A stretch of 36,154 nt of DNA from Saprospiraceae bacterium (GTDB taxonomy: Bacteria; Bacteroidota; Bacteroidia; Chitinophagales; Saprospiraceae): positions 1-36,154 of the forward strand of contig JAIYAP010000057.1 in the NCBI GenBank assembly GCA_027488935.1. Reading direction: 5' to 3'. A program made the position numbers and the translations under genes. Positions 9,401 to 17,850 of this stretch are shown here, piece by piece (position 1 is the first letter of the stretch; each line of letters begins with the position of its first letter). The notes below the pieces were generated by a model. That model was not told the DNA's origin. It was given only the letters and a program-made list of their open reading frames with translations, and did not search any database.

Positions 9401-10759
9401 TCGGTAAGCGATGGCACTGCACCAACTTGCACCTCCACTTTAAGTCAAACCATAGGGATACAAGTAAGCAAGCCATTGAGTGCCGGCATAGCCAACGACC
9501 CACTCGCGCTTTGTGCTGATGCCGATTTACCCATCCAATTGGTCAATTTAATCACAGGTGCCGATTTTGGAGGTACCTGGACGGATGTTTCTACGGTACC
9601 AGTGCAGGGCGGACAGTTTAACCAGGCCACAGGAACCTTTCAAACGGGCGGACAAATACCGGGCACCTATCAGTTTACCTATTTTGTAGATGCCCAGGCG
9701 CCTTGTCCAGATAAATCAAGCACCGTAACGGTCGAATTGCAAGCACTGCCAAATGCCGATGCTGGCGAGGACAAAACCTTGAATTGCAACCAGTCTATGG
9801 CAACCTTGGGCGGACCAGGTACCACGTCAGGATCAGATTACAACTGGCTCAGCAACAATTTGAGTGTCGGTACAGACCCCAATTTGATCACCTCCAACCC
9901 GGGCGCTTACACCTTAATCGTAAGTACCCCTGCTGGATGTACCGCCGAAGATGTCGTGGAAGTGTTGTTGGATGCCGAATTGCCCTATGCCAAAAAAATA
10001 AGCCACCTGGATATCAGCTGTTTTGGGGATAAAAACGGTCGTATTGTGGTAGACTCCATCGTGAGCAACCACCCGCCTGTTTTAATTAGCCTCAACAACG
10101 GGCCTTTTGGTACTGCAACTGATTTTTATCCTTTAACCGTGGGTAAATACCTGATCACTTTGCAAGACGCGAATGGCTGCGAATGGCAGTCGGATACGAT
10201 TAAAATTGGTCAGCCGCCCTTGTTGACGGCCAGCCTGGGTGCAGACTTAACCATTTCGTTAGGGGATACTGCAAAAATTTTGGCCAACGTGTCGGTGCCG
10301 CTAAGCGCGGTAGATACCGTTTATTGGACCCCTTTATTGGATACTTTGAATGCCGGAACCTATTATCAAGCATTTGTTCCGTTTTTAACCAAGCAAATTA
10401 CCATGCGCGTGGTGGATACCAATGGTTGCGCGGTGAGTGATCGGGTGACAATAACTGTAAAACAGACGCAAAACGTGTACGTTCCGAACATCATCAAACC
10501 CGAAAGTGATGTCAACAATGTATTGACTGTTTTTGGCGGCCCGGAAGTACAAACCATAGAATCTTTGCAAATTTATGACCGTTGGGGCGAAAAAATCTAT
10601 GAATCCTTTGATTTTCCGCCAAATTCGCAGTCCATTAGTTGGGATGGCAAAATAAAAGGGGTGTATGCGCCTACTGGTGTGTATGTTTATTACGCGATGG
10701 TTCGTTTTATCAACGGTGAAAAACTTTTGTTTGAAGGAGACGTAACCATTTTGCGATAA
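3419..10759 (+). CDS. Giant multidomain surface protein with P domain, PKD-like and SprB repeats and T9SS type B sorting domain
   Basis: A 2446-residue secreted protein, probably an adhesin of the SprB/CHU_C type. The signal peptide ends near ...LLSYRSLAQ (residue ~42); the n-region is long, so a later start at Met9 (3443) is possible. Residues ~58-215 resemble a proprotein-convertase P domain (GVHLTFDHEYLGDLQITLTS, then GQWTLTVVDG). After Cys-rich linkers, four PKD-like modules of ~83 residues occupy ~530-871. Four larger modules of ~263 residues occupy ~956-1928, each with NCNC.T.AG, LDGND...YVLH, TYYIS.VAG and CLSVA.GQPVVF motifs. A SprB repeat lies at ~2195-2270 (SCFGDKNG, LQDANGCEW). The last ~96 residues (VYVPNI...YDRWGEKIYE...SWDGKIKG) form the gliding-motility-type (type B) sorting domain. 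Adhesion is inferred from architecture; the ligand is unknown. Confidence 0.92.
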   Translation: MIIPNIRQMLAILPSAFLTPRTTRFCLLLACLALLSYRSLAQTPCDCTNCPQFMPDGFTGNFFIQVQNASNPTLGQNGQGVCGVHLTFDHEYLGDLQITLTSPSGQSVTLIGPIGLFGPTDFTTWDINFVPCGDPAIPDPGFNNAWSNNQAWGMFGSYFGSYYPNNGCLENFNSGPVNGQWTLTVVDGQAVDVGNFTNYEIIFCDPTGIDCFSCAANAGNLTQPDVIACEGSTNLVLNLPPTYTVNSPAPPAGEYEYTYIISGTGGVIQALDPAPDLSTYPAGTYSVCGLSYLATQAAQLPTPDGVLTVTQLTTQLNSSQPPFCGDVTLNCVNIIINPIPENIEEDQTVCSPTCTVFYNQTYCQTGTYVRNLTQNGCPYTATLNLTANQPKTVFLNETICDGGCSTNPSFPTACSSGTYQETLQTVAGCDSNVILNVTILSVNAVIAPPPTLSCGQTTAQLFGTGSTTGVGTSYFWTPSNGGTVTGSPTSIITNIGSAGDYQLLVCRTFMGATCCDSASATVTINNNPPAAPGLISGGPGVCFGQSATFSIVAVAGASSYTWTVPPGVVINSGQNTNTITVTWNSPNGGNICVAANNACGSSAANCLSITVNTLATPTQPIGTATVCAGATEVYQVPIIPNATTYNWSVTAPATIVSGQGTNQIVVTWGNAGNATVCLGTTNTCGTTQPVCLPVTVNAIPTTPVINGNATPCAGISQTYTVPAIPGASIYNWTITGGSITSGNGTNTVQVLWFDNIPSGNLCVTALNSCGSSTQTCYAVTISPSLPLPIITGDAQVCTGTNGAYSITTIAGASGYTWTVPAGAVITAGQNTSSITVNWLTAPGGNVCVATNSACGTGPQQCFAVTVNTQPNANAGADVTLCGTMTPLIALQSVPGSTGAWSTISGPAGASFSNASNDTTDVTAAQNGSYLFLWTEQNGFCSDQDTVNVDFNANPTAGLLIPDCDATNQNYAISFQIVNGTAPFTIPGGTVTGNTFLSNAIVSGQPYTYIITDANGCISQAITGTTNCNCATNAGQMNLAPISTCQGTTLTVIQQGGQNLDGNDVGAYVLHTNSGPSLGFVYDQNTTGIFAFQPGMIYGTTYYVSYVVGNNLAGFPDPADPCLSVAQGQPVVFYQNPVPDAGLDQNGCGLAIDVNGSIGTGSWSVVSTPAGGTASFVNPQSAVTTVNTNILGNYTVRWTIDNNGCTGSDDMVLTFQETPAAGILIESCDGANENYNVTIPISGGQAPYVVNGINVVGSTFVSPFIANGTPFDFTIVDANGCISATITGNYNCNCATNAGQMDLQTLTACQGDSVTAQFLGGANLDANDTTLFVLHTGAGTSLGAIVAQNTSGTFQFLPGMTYGFTYYISNVAGSKLNGALDLNDLCLSVAQGQPVVFYQNPLAVAGSDNQTCGSTIALNASGSGTWAYVSGPAGASTNFTDAQIGATNLTVSIPGLYTLDWNVTLNGCAANDQVTMEFYPEPSLGNLNRTCDPTNENYTVELTISGGTAPISVNGVQIVDSIFTSLPIATGQPYSFQAVDANGCTMPTFAGSFVCNCGTNAGTLSNQLLEACEGNTVTAQNNNDQILDGNDVFVYVLHDGAGAALGQVFSQNTTGVFQFLSGMVYEKTYYISIVAGSVLNGTPNSADPCLSVAVGQPVVFHKNPSPSVGPNTAICGQNLTLQGINSGFAGNWEVIAGPGGVVFADSSKSNSAASTNTYGTYTFRWVENNNGCIAADTLEATFNEIPAAMALDEACNSTNTQYTISFTATGGTAPFIVVGVPGTFTGLNFTSALLTDSSSYSFVLTDNNGCATPAITGIKNCNCTTDAGNILTTAAVFCADAPAVASWDGNLVLDGDDQIEFVLHTLPGSTLGNILAINSQPSFNYSIGLQYGVTYYISAVAGNFNNGVIDLNDPCLSVTPGAPVKWKPLPTVNITGDTSICAGAAVPIKYKGTGTYPLTLQYTSSQGGPSTLTINSQQALSFLITPDSSLTYTFLSVSDGTAPTCTSTLSQTIGIQVSKPLSAGIANDPLALCADADLPIQLVNLITGADFGGTWTDVSTVPVQGGQFNQATGTFQTGGQIPGTYQFTYFVDAQAPCPDKSSTVTVELQALPNADAGEDKTLNCNQSMATLGGPGTTSGSDYNWLSNNLSVGTDPNLITSNPGAYTLIVSTPAGCTAEDVVEVLLDAELPYAKKISHLDISCFGDKNGRIVVDSIVSNHPPVLISLNNGPFGTATDFYPLTVGKYLITLQDANGCEWQSDTIKIGQPPLLTASLGADLTISLGDTAKILANVSVPLSAVDTVYWTPLLDTLNAGTYYQAFVPFLTKQITMRVVDTNGCAVSDRVTITVKQTQNVYVPNIIKPESDVNNVLTVFGGPEVQTIESLQIYDRWGEKIYESFDFPPNSQSISWDGKIKGVYAPTGVYVYYAMVRFINGEKLLFEGDVTILR
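5008..6030 (+). repeat. Four tandem ~83-residue PKD-like modules inside the first giant adhesin
   Basis: Module starts fall near 5008, 5268, 5519 and 5770, a period of about 250 bp. Each carries VCxG near its start, a YxWTVP or YNW strand, a GQNT/GQGTN turn, a TVTW strand and a closing CG...C...VTVN. The spacing and shared Cys pairs indicate internal duplication. Confidence 0.8.
6284..9200 (+). repeat. Four tandem ~263-residue modules inside the first giant adhesin
   Basis: Module starts near 6284, 7075, 7864 and 8656 give a very regular period of about 790 bp. Each module has a Cys-Asn-Tyr opening (C..TN.NY), a G.APF.V strand, NCNC(A/T)T(N/D)AG, a LDGND...(Y/F)VLH...G..LG core and a TYYIS.VAG...DPCLSV.PG or AQGQPVVF block. 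The first three end in a further Ig-like segment with W and NNGC; the fourth ends earlier. I do not recognise this module as a named family. Confidence 0.85.
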
Positions 10760-11162
10760 AGTCTTAAAGAATAAAGTTTTACGTTATCAAGGTCTGGCAA
10801 AATCATTAGAAAACAGTTCATTTCGAATTATTTTTTTTTCTAATTTTGCCATTCCTTGAAAAACCAATTAGTTAAAAAAGCGTTTTAAGTTTAAATCAAA
10901 ATAAAATTCTTGTTTTCTTTGCGAATCAAATTGCATCCTAATCCATCCATCCCTGCCTTCCGAGCCTGACATCAGCCCTACCTAATCGTTTTTTAAATTT
11001 GGAGCGAATAAAAAATTTGGAGACCCGAACAGCGGAAAAGCAGTTCGTTGCATCTTCGGAGATAAAATACCCATAAGCCTGATCAAAATACTTTTAAAGC
11101 AATGCGCCAGTAGATAATATTGTGCGTTTTACTGTTACCAAACAATAAAACTACCTTTTTTC
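10760..11162. other. 403-bp non-coding gap between the two giant adhesin genes, with an imperfect inverted repeat
   Basis: No ORF with coding character. GGCAAAATCATTAGAAAA (10796-10813) pairs with TTTTCTAATTTTGCC (10836-10850) apart from a 3-nt bulge. The T run 10831-10839 lies in the right arm, so this is not a standard terminator, though it is the only terminator candidate here. TTTCTTTGC (10914-10922) and TAATATTGTG near 11116 loosely resemble -7 boxes, but neither has a convincing -33 partner. The long AT-rich leader suggests the second giant gene has its own promoter. Confidence 0.4.
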
Positions 11163-14100
11163 ATGGGAAAAAAATTACTCCTATCGTTGTTAGTAATCGT
11201 TTCTACATGGTTACAAATTCAGGCGCAAGTAGCGCCTCCCTGCGGCACCCCACCTCCTCCCGGGGCGGGTTCTTGCACTGCTGCTTGTGTGTATTGTGAT
11301 TTTGATGGCTACATGGGTATCAACAATGGTGCTCCTTCCGGGGGTAACACTGTTTGTGGCCAAATTGCCATCCACAATGACCAATGGTTCGGTTTTGTAG
11401 CTGGATCGACCACTATCTCTATTGACATCCTTACCTCCAATTGTCAAAATGGGGACGGTCTTCAAGCAGCATTTTTTGCCAATTGTGTAGATGATGCCAT
11501 CGTTTGTAATCCAGGTGGTGGTGGACAGGGCGGTCAGCCTTTGAACCTTACCTATGGTGGATTCGTTCCGGGCCAAACCTACTTTTTAATGATTGATGGT
11601 TGGGTAGCGGATGTTTGCAATTACGAAATTGACGTTATTGACGGCTCCGTAACTGCACCGCCGCCTTCAGTGCCAACCCAACCCCAGGGCCCTACCGTGG
11701 TATGTCCTGGAGCAACTGTAACCTACACCATTCCAGATGTAGAAGGTGCTGGTTATTATAGCTGGACTGCACCTCCGGGTAGCAGCATCAATGGCGGCGG
11801 TCCAGCGGCCAATATTGCTGCACCGGATGGTACAACTATTACGGTGACGTTTGGCAACTCAGGTGGCGCTGTTTGTGTGCGCGCAGGCAATGCTTGCAAC
11901 CCTATTTCAGCACCTGCTTGTATCAACGTTGTAAATCAACCGATTCCACCAACAATACTTCCAAAGGTTATCGTTTGTAACGAAGACTTGCCTTACGAAT
12001 TACCTTGGGGCCCTCAAGTAAACACATCAGGCACCTATTCGATCACCTACGATTCTTATCAAGGTTGTGACAGTATTGTACGATTGCCCGTACAGGTAAT
12101 TCCTCCAAAATTCACCAACCTGCCTCCGTTGACAGTTTGTAGCGGTGGCAGTACCACTGTTTGTGGTCAGGTTTACACCGATCCAGGCAACTACTCTGTG
12201 GTTTGTACCTCTTTTCAGGGTTGTGATAGTTTGATCAACTTTGCGATCAATGTATTGGATCCGCTTGCTGATATTTTGGGTGGTGGTACCCTTTCTTGTG
12301 TGACCACTTCAATTACGCTCAACTCTGGCGCTTCAAACGGCACCAAAATTTGGCGCAACCTAACAAATAATACCATTGCTGGTAACGGAAACACCTTAGT
12401 GGTAACATCTCCCGGCACGTATTCTATGACGACCACAATTAATTCCGGTGGCGTAAGTTGCTCAGAAGCCGATACCATTGTAATTACGGGTAACACAACA
12501 CCACCGATCGTTACAGCCATAGGCGGAACCATCGGTTGCATCAGTACAACGGTTACTTTGAGTGCAACCACCAATGCAACGAATCCGAGTTACCAATGGA
12601 CTGGCCCGAACGGGTTTACGTCCACCTTGGCCAACCCGATTGTAAGCGTGACGGGCACCTATGCACTCACGATTACCAATCCAAATGATGGTTGCTCCAA
12701 TACCTCCACTGCAATCGTAAATGCCAACAACACGCCGCCGAGTGCTGTTGCAACGGGCAATACGATTACCTGTGCAAATCCTTCCGTAACAGTCCTTGCA
12801 ACTTCGAATGTGGGTAATGCCACCTTCTCCTGGAGCGGCCCGAACGGATTTACTTCCAACCTTGCAAATCCTTCGGTAAGTGCTTCCGGTAACTATTCAG
12901 TGGTTGTTACCAACCCAACCAACAGTTGTACGGCCCTGGCAACAGCCAGTGTAACAACCAATACTACGGTGCCTGGTGCCACAGCCTCTTCTGCTGGAAC
13001 CATCAGTTGCCCAACTCCAAGTGTAACACTCAATGGTAATTCACCTACCAGTGGCGTAACCTATAATTGGGCCGGTCCAAATGCGTTCACCGCAACAGGC
13101 CAAAACCCAAGCGCAGGTGCCGCAGGTGTGTACACCGTTTCAGTAACTTCTACAACAAATGGTTGTATCAGTACTGCAACAACAACATTGTCCGGCAATA
13201 CCACACCACCAGACATCACCGCAGCCGGTGATACGATCACTTGTGGTACACCGACAATTACCTTAACCAGTTCATCTACGGCCAGCGGAACATCGTACGC
13301 ATGGTCTGGACCAAATGCATTCTCTGCCAACGTTCAAAATCCGCAGGCAACCACACCAGGTACTTACCAGGTAATCGTAACTGCTGGCAACGGCTGTACA
13401 AATTCTGCAAATGCTGTGGTATTGGGCGATTTTGCCGCACCAAATGCTTCGGCAACCGGTGGGATAATTACATGTTCTGCGAGTTCTGTAACGATTAGTG
13501 GATCTTCTTCTACCCCAAATGTGGCTTTCCTTTGGTCGGGCCCGGGTAACTTTAGCTCCAATTTGCCGGTCGTTTCTGTCAATACGGTAGGTACTTATAC
13601 CCTTACTTCGATTGCTACCAACGGCTGTACTGCCACTGCAACCGCTGTGGTAACACCCGATGCAGGCATTCCAAATGCAAGTGCTACCGGTGGTACACTC
13701 AATTGTTTGACCAATAACGTAACCATTACCGGTAATTCGGTGACCCCGAACGTAACTATTGGTTGGGTTGGTCCAAACGGATTTGTTTCCGCCGCGCCAA
13801 ACCCAACAGTTTCAACCCCAGGTTCGTATATCTTGGTTGTAACCAACAACGCCAATGCTTGTACAGCACAAGCAACCGCTGTGGTAAACCTCGACACCAT
13901 TACACCTGGAGCGGGCATCCTTGGTGACACCTTAACTTGTACCGTCCCAACCATTACCTTGAACGGTGCTTCTACCGCCACCAATGTAACCTACGCCTGG
14001 ACTGGCCCTGCTGGATTTACGCCAACAGCAGTGCAAAACCCAACCACAACCGTGGGTGGTCCATTTAACCTGGTAGTAACCGCACAAAACGGCTGTACTT

Positions 14101-17100
14101 CTACTGCTTCCATTACGATTCCTGTGGATCAAACGGCACCTGTTGCAACCGCTACGACGGGCACACTTACCTGTAAGTTGCCTGCACTAAACCTGGGCGT
14201 AACCGCAACATTACCTGCAACTTACAATTGGGCAGGCCCCTTGGGTTTCAATGCACAAATTGCCAATCCTACTGTGTCCATTCCAGGTAATTACACCGTT
14301 ACCGTAACTGCTGCGAATGGTTGTACCGACCTCGAAACCGTTACACTGGCGCAAGATATTGCAGCACCAGGTGCAACCACGACCGGAGATACCCTCAGCT
14401 GCTCCAAACCACAAGTGCAAATCACCGTAACTACACCGGCTGTCGGTGCCGTGATTTCATGGGGCGGACCAAGTGCATTTAATTCTACTGTAGCCAATCC
14501 TTTGGTAACAGAAAACGGCTTCTATTCGGTTACTGTTACAGGTACCAATGGTTGCACCAGCATCGCCGATGCAATCGTTGAGGTTGATACAGCAACTGCA
14601 CAATTACAAGCTTCCGCTGCGGAGGTGCTTACTTGCGCAACAACCAGTGTTGTAATCAATGCAAACGTATTCACACTTTCTCCAGTGAATGGACTTGTCT
14701 GGACAGGTCCAAACAACTTTAATTCTACCGTAGAAGACCCAATGGCACCGCAACCAGGTTTGTATACCTTGGTAGCCACCACAGCCAATGGTTGTACCGC
14801 TTCAACGACTGCGATGGTAGATGTAGACATTGCTTCTCCGAATGCTTCTGCAACGGCTGGTATTCTAACTTGTTCGATTACCAGTGTTTCAATTGATGGT
14901 GTTTCAATAACACCAGGCGCAACCTTTGACTGGACGGGTCCGAACGGATTTACCTCCGTAAATGAAGACCCTTCTGTTACAGTAGGTGGTGTCTATAATT
15001 TGGTGGTCACTGGCCCGAACGGCTGTACACAAAATACAACCATCACCGTTACTACCGATATCGTTCAGCCTGGAGCGGTCGTTACTTCCAGCAATAACCT
15101 GGATTGCGACGATCTGGTTTCAAACCTTGAAGCAACGGCAACGGCTTCCTCTGTACAATACGCCTGGGCGGGCCCGAACGGATTCACTTCCGCCGTAAAT
15201 AACCCAACTGCGAGCGAACCAGGAGCATACCAGGTTACAATTACCGGTGCAAATGGCTGTATATCAAGTAGTTCTATTACAATTACCCAAGACGTAATTG
15301 CACCAGATATTGCTGCAGCCGGTGATACGCTGGACTGTTTTTCTGGAACAGGAACGGTTGTTGGTACTTCCAATACACCTAACTTGAGTTTTTCTTGGAC
15401 CGGCCCGAACGGCTTTATCGCAGCAGTACAATCTCCTGCTGTATCTGAAGATGGCACTTATAACCTGCTTGTAACTGCTGCAAATGGTTGTACCAATACG
15501 GCCACTACCATTGTTGCCAAAAACCAGGATGCGCCACAGGCAACCGTAGCCGGCGGCGGTACCCTAACCTGTAATTTAGTATCGGTAGATGTAACCAGTG
15601 CAATTCAAACGCCTGGCGCTAACGGGGTTTGGAGTGGACCAAATGGTTTTACCGCCAATACACCGGACATTACTGCCGACTTTGCAGGTATTTACACCTA
15701 TACAGTAACAGGTACAAACGGTTGTGTGTCGAATTTCCCACTGACCGTGTTTGAAAACATTATCCTGCCCGCAGAAGTAGTGGCAACTGGTGGTCAAGTC
15801 AATTGCAACAACCCGGTACTTACCCTCCAAGGCAATTCGATCACCTCGGGTGTAAGCTACGAATGGTCTGGACCAAATGGATACACTTCTACCAGCCAAA
15901 ATCCAAATAACATCACCGCTGCAGGTAGTTATACGTTGGTTGTAACCGATCCAGTAAATGGTTGTACGGAATCCGCTGTAGCAACCGTAACAGCTAACCT
16001 ACTTACACCAACGGTTAGTGTAGCAACGGATACCATTACCTGTATCAAACCAAAAGTGGTGTTCATTTCTACCGTGACACCTGCAAACGTTACGTATGCA
16101 TGGACGGGTCCAAATGGATTTACCGCAACCACAAAGAATCCGACCAATATTTCAGTACCCGGTGCTTACACCGTCGTAGTGAAAGCGGTAAGCAGTGGTT
16201 GTACCGCAACCGCAACCGTGAATGTGATTGAAAACACAACTCCTCCTGGCGTTACAGCAGAAGGTGATACCATCACTTGCGCAGCCAATCAAGGTATTGT
16301 TACCAGTGCTTCAGCCACCGGGAATGTAACCTATGCCTGGACAGGACCTGGTACATTTACATCGGCTGTGCAAAACCCAACCGTAACCCTGGTCGGTATT
16401 TACACCGTTACCGTAACCGGTAAAAACGGCTGTATTTCTGTGGACAGCGTCGTGGTTGCTCCAGATAAAAACGCGCCACAAGTAACCGTAACCGGTGGTA
16501 CCAAAACATGTACCAACCCAAGCATAAACTTGGTCGCGAATTCAAATATTGCCGTAACCTGGCTTTGGACAGGACCAAATGGATTTACCTCTACCCTGCC
16601 AAACCCTGTTACGACCAACCCGGGTAATTACCTGGTTGTTGCTACCGCTACAAATGGTTGTTCTGTAAGTTCGGCAGTCAATGTAATCGATGATTCACAA
16701 GGCCCAGCCACAGCAGTACCTGTGGTGCAAAAATTGACTTGTACTACTACGCAGATCACCCTGAATGTGGAAGTGCAAGGATCCGGCACCTACACCTATA
16801 ATTGGGAAGGCGGCAACATCGTATCGGGTAATAATTCTCAAACCATCATCGTAAGCCAAGCGGCTACTTATTCGGTGACGGTTACCAACAACAGCAACGG
16901 CTGTACTTCTACCAATGAAGCCACCGTCGATGTAGATGATGACACCCCAAGTGCTGCAAGCATTGATTCAAAAGACATTGTTTGTTACGGACAAAGCAAT
17001 GGATCTATTGCAGTCGGAGGCGTTACGGGTGGTCTGCCACCTTATCTATACTCCCTCGATAACGCACCGTTCACTGCATCAAGTACCTTCACCAGCCTGC

Positions 17101-17729
17101 CTCCTGGTCCACATAACATCGTGATTCAAGACGCAAATGGTTGCGAATACCAGGCGTTGATTACCCTGACTGAACCAGACTCGCTGTTGGTAAACCTCGG
17201 ACCGGATACCATTATCCACCTGGGCGAAACCATCGACTTGTCTGTAGGAGATGTAACCAACGATCCAGCACGCATCGAATACCTCCAGGTGAATCCTGCC
17301 AGCCTTTTCCCAGGCGGCATTGACTCAGCCATCACACTTACGCCACTTTACACCTTGCGCTATACCGTTACTGCGGTTGACACCAATGGCTGTAAAGCAA
17401 CAGACACACGTCTGGTAATTGTGAACAAAGAACGCCTGGTGTATATCCCGAACATCTTCAACCCAGATTCTGACAATAACAACCTGTTCATGATCTTTGG
17501 GGTGGAACCTTACGAAGTGGAAAACATCAAATCCTTTATGGTATTTGACCGTTGGGGAAGTGCCGTACATGAATATCGGAACTTCTTGCCAAACAATCCT
17601 GCTTCTGGATGGGATGGAAGAGTTAAGGGAGACAAAGCGGCACCCGCCATCTTTACGTATTTCGCAGAAATCTTGTTCAAAGATGGTCTGACCGAAATCT
17701 TTAAAGGCGATGTCCTGCTCCAACGCTAA
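11163..17729 (+). CDS. Giant repetitive surface protein (about 20 Ig-like repeats) with SprB repeat and T9SS type B sorting domain
   Basis: A 2188-residue predicted secreted adhesin. Residues 1-22 (ending LQIQAQ) are a signal peptide directly after an ATG. Residues ~23-165 form an N-terminal beta-rich domain with several Cys (CGTPPPPGAGSC, WFGFVAGSTTISIDI). A PKD-like domain follows (~170-260, YYSWTAPPGSSI), then two short GCDS-containing modules. From ~368 to ~1925 the chain consists of about 20 Ig-like repeats of ~78 residues; 18 show a W-x-GP-x-x-F core such as WTGPNGF. Next come a SprB repeat (~1935-2006, IVCYGQSNGSIAVGG, IQDANGCEY), an intermediate beta segment with VDTNGC, and the type B sorting domain (~2093-2188, VYIPNIFNPDSDNNN, FDRWGSAVHE). 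Its last ~260 residues share their layout with the first giant and with the 284-residue protein at 34216-35070. A strong terminator follows. Confidence 0.92.
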   Translation: MGKKLLLSLLVIVSTWLQIQAQVAPPCGTPPPPGAGSCTAACVYCDFDGYMGINNGAPSGGNTVCGQIAIHNDQWFGFVAGSTTISIDILTSNCQNGDGLQAAFFANCVDDAIVCNPGGGGQGGQPLNLTYGGFVPGQTYFLMIDGWVADVCNYEIDVIDGSVTAPPPSVPTQPQGPTVVCPGATVTYTIPDVEGAGYYSWTAPPGSSINGGGPAANIAAPDGTTITVTFGNSGGAVCVRAGNACNPISAPACINVVNQPIPPTILPKVIVCNEDLPYELPWGPQVNTSGTYSITYDSYQGCDSIVRLPVQVIPPKFTNLPPLTVCSGGSTTVCGQVYTDPGNYSVVCTSFQGCDSLINFAINVLDPLADILGGGTLSCVTTSITLNSGASNGTKIWRNLTNNTIAGNGNTLVVTSPGTYSMTTTINSGGVSCSEADTIVITGNTTPPIVTAIGGTIGCISTTVTLSATTNATNPSYQWTGPNGFTSTLANPIVSVTGTYALTITNPNDGCSNTSTAIVNANNTPPSAVATGNTITCANPSVTVLATSNVGNATFSWSGPNGFTSNLANPSVSASGNYSVVVTNPTNSCTALATASVTTNTTVPGATASSAGTISCPTPSVTLNGNSPTSGVTYNWAGPNAFTATGQNPSAGAAGVYTVSVTSTTNGCISTATTTLSGNTTPPDITAAGDTITCGTPTITLTSSSTASGTSYAWSGPNAFSANVQNPQATTPGTYQVIVTAGNGCTNSANAVVLGDFAAPNASATGGIITCSASSVTISGSSSTPNVAFLWSGPGNFSSNLPVVSVNTVGTYTLTSIATNGCTATATAVVTPDAGIPNASATGGTLNCLTNNVTITGNSVTPNVTIGWVGPNGFVSAAPNPTVSTPGSYILVVTNNANACTAQATAVVNLDTITPGAGILGDTLTCTVPTITLNGASTATNVTYAWTGPAGFTPTAVQNPTTTVGGPFNLVVTAQNGCTSTASITIPVDQTAPVATATTGTLTCKLPALNLGVTATLPATYNWAGPLGFNAQIANPTVSIPGNYTVTVTAANGCTDLETVTLAQDIAAPGATTTGDTLSCSKPQVQITVTTPAVGAVISWGGPSAFNSTVANPLVTENGFYSVTVTGTNGCTSIADAIVEVDTATAQLQASAAEVLTCATTSVVINANVFTLSPVNGLVWTGPNNFNSTVEDPMAPQPGLYTLVATTANGCTASTTAMVDVDIASPNASATAGILTCSITSVSIDGVSITPGATFDWTGPNGFTSVNEDPSVTVGGVYNLVVTGPNGCTQNTTITVTTDIVQPGAVVTSSNNLDCDDLVSNLEATATASSVQYAWAGPNGFTSAVNNPTASEPGAYQVTITGANGCISSSSITITQDVIAPDIAAAGDTLDCFSGTGTVVGTSNTPNLSFSWTGPNGFIAAVQSPAVSEDGTYNLLVTAANGCTNTATTIVAKNQDAPQATVAGGGTLTCNLVSVDVTSAIQTPGANGVWSGPNGFTANTPDITADFAGIYTYTVTGTNGCVSNFPLTVFENIILPAEVVATGGQVNCNNPVLTLQGNSITSGVSYEWSGPNGYTSTSQNPNNITAAGSYTLVVTDPVNGCTESAVATVTANLLTPTVSVATDTITCIKPKVVFISTVTPANVTYAWTGPNGFTATTKNPTNISVPGAYTVVVKAVSSGCTATATVNVIENTTPPGVTAEGDTITCAANQGIVTSASATGNVTYAWTGPGTFTSAVQNPTVTLVGIYTVTVTGKNGCISVDSVVVAPDKNAPQVTVTGGTKTCTNPSINLVANSNIAVTWLWTGPNGFTSTLPNPVTTNPGNYLVVATATNGCSVSSAVNVIDDSQGPATAVPVVQKLTCTTTQITLNVEVQGSGTYTYNWEGGNIVSGNNSQTIIVSQAATYSVTVTNNSNGCTSTNEATVDVDDDTPSAASIDSKDIVCYGQSNGSIAVGGVTGGLPPYLYSLDNAPFTASSTFTSLPPGPHNIVIQDANGCEYQALITLTEPDSLLVNLGPDTIIHLGETIDLSVGDVTNDPARIEYLQVNPASLFPGGIDSAITLTPLYTLRYTVTAVDTNGCKATDTRLVIVNKERLVYIPNIFNPDSDNNNLFMIFGVEPYEVENIKSFMVFDRWGSAVHEYRNFLPNNPASGWDGRVKGDKAAPAIFTYFAEILFKDGLTEIFKGDVLLQR
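12265..16935 (+). repeat. Array of about 20 tandem ~78-residue Ig-like units in the second giant adhesin
   Basis: The conserved W-x-GP codons recur near 12597, 12831, 13069, 13303, 13532, 13765, 13997, 14230, 14461, 14700, 14932, 15166, 15399, 15631, 15866, 16102, 16339 and 16567, a mean period of about 234 bp. Each unit follows the order: PPxxTAxGDTITC, hydrophobic strand, W(T/S/A)GPNGFT, NP, PGxYxVxVT and NGC. One diverged unit lacking GP precedes the 18 and another (YNWEGGNIV) follows them. DNA blocks such as GGNCCNAANGGNTT are well conserved, so the array is prone to recombination. Confidence 0.88.
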
Positions 17730-17754
17730 TCAACATCGTTTGATAAAATAAGGC

Positions 17755-17794
17755 AAAGGCCGGTCTGAGCAATTCAGGCCGGCCTTTTGTTTTG
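17755..17794 (+). terminator. Intrinsic terminator after the second giant adhesin
   Basis: Stem 17755-17768 / 17774-17787 pairs over 14 bp with one G-U pair and a 5-nt loop (GCAAT), includes the GC-rich core GGCCGG/CCGGCC, and runs into TTTTGTTTT. It starts 25 bp after the stop codon. This is the clearest terminator in the window. Confidence 0.85.
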
Positions 17795-17802
17795 AACAAC
17801 TA

Positions 17803-17834
17803 TTGCGGCTGCCAAGGAAATCCACTAAATTTGC
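17803..17834 (+). promoter_or_regulatory. Promoter of the thioredoxin-fold gene
   Basis: TTG (17803-17805), a 20-nt spacer and TAAATTTG (17826-17833) followed by C match the Bacteroidota -33/-7 consensus (TTG / TAnnTTTG). It lies between the terminator and the ATG at 17851, giving a short leader of roughly 10 nt. Confidence 0.6.
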
Positions 17835-17850
17835 TAAAATTTTATTCAAT

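Noticed and set aside
12215-16618. Many minus-strand open frames of 60-130 codons inside the second giant adhesin, sharing motifs such as NPFGPVQ
   Set aside because: They are the antisense reading of the W-x-GPNGF repeats; their regular spacing simply follows the repeat period, and the plus frame has a signal peptide, domains and sorting signal.
17803-17850. TTG-initiated extension of the thioredoxin-fold protein
   Set aside because: The TTG is better explained as the -33 promoter element, and the ATG at 17851 starts the signal peptide.
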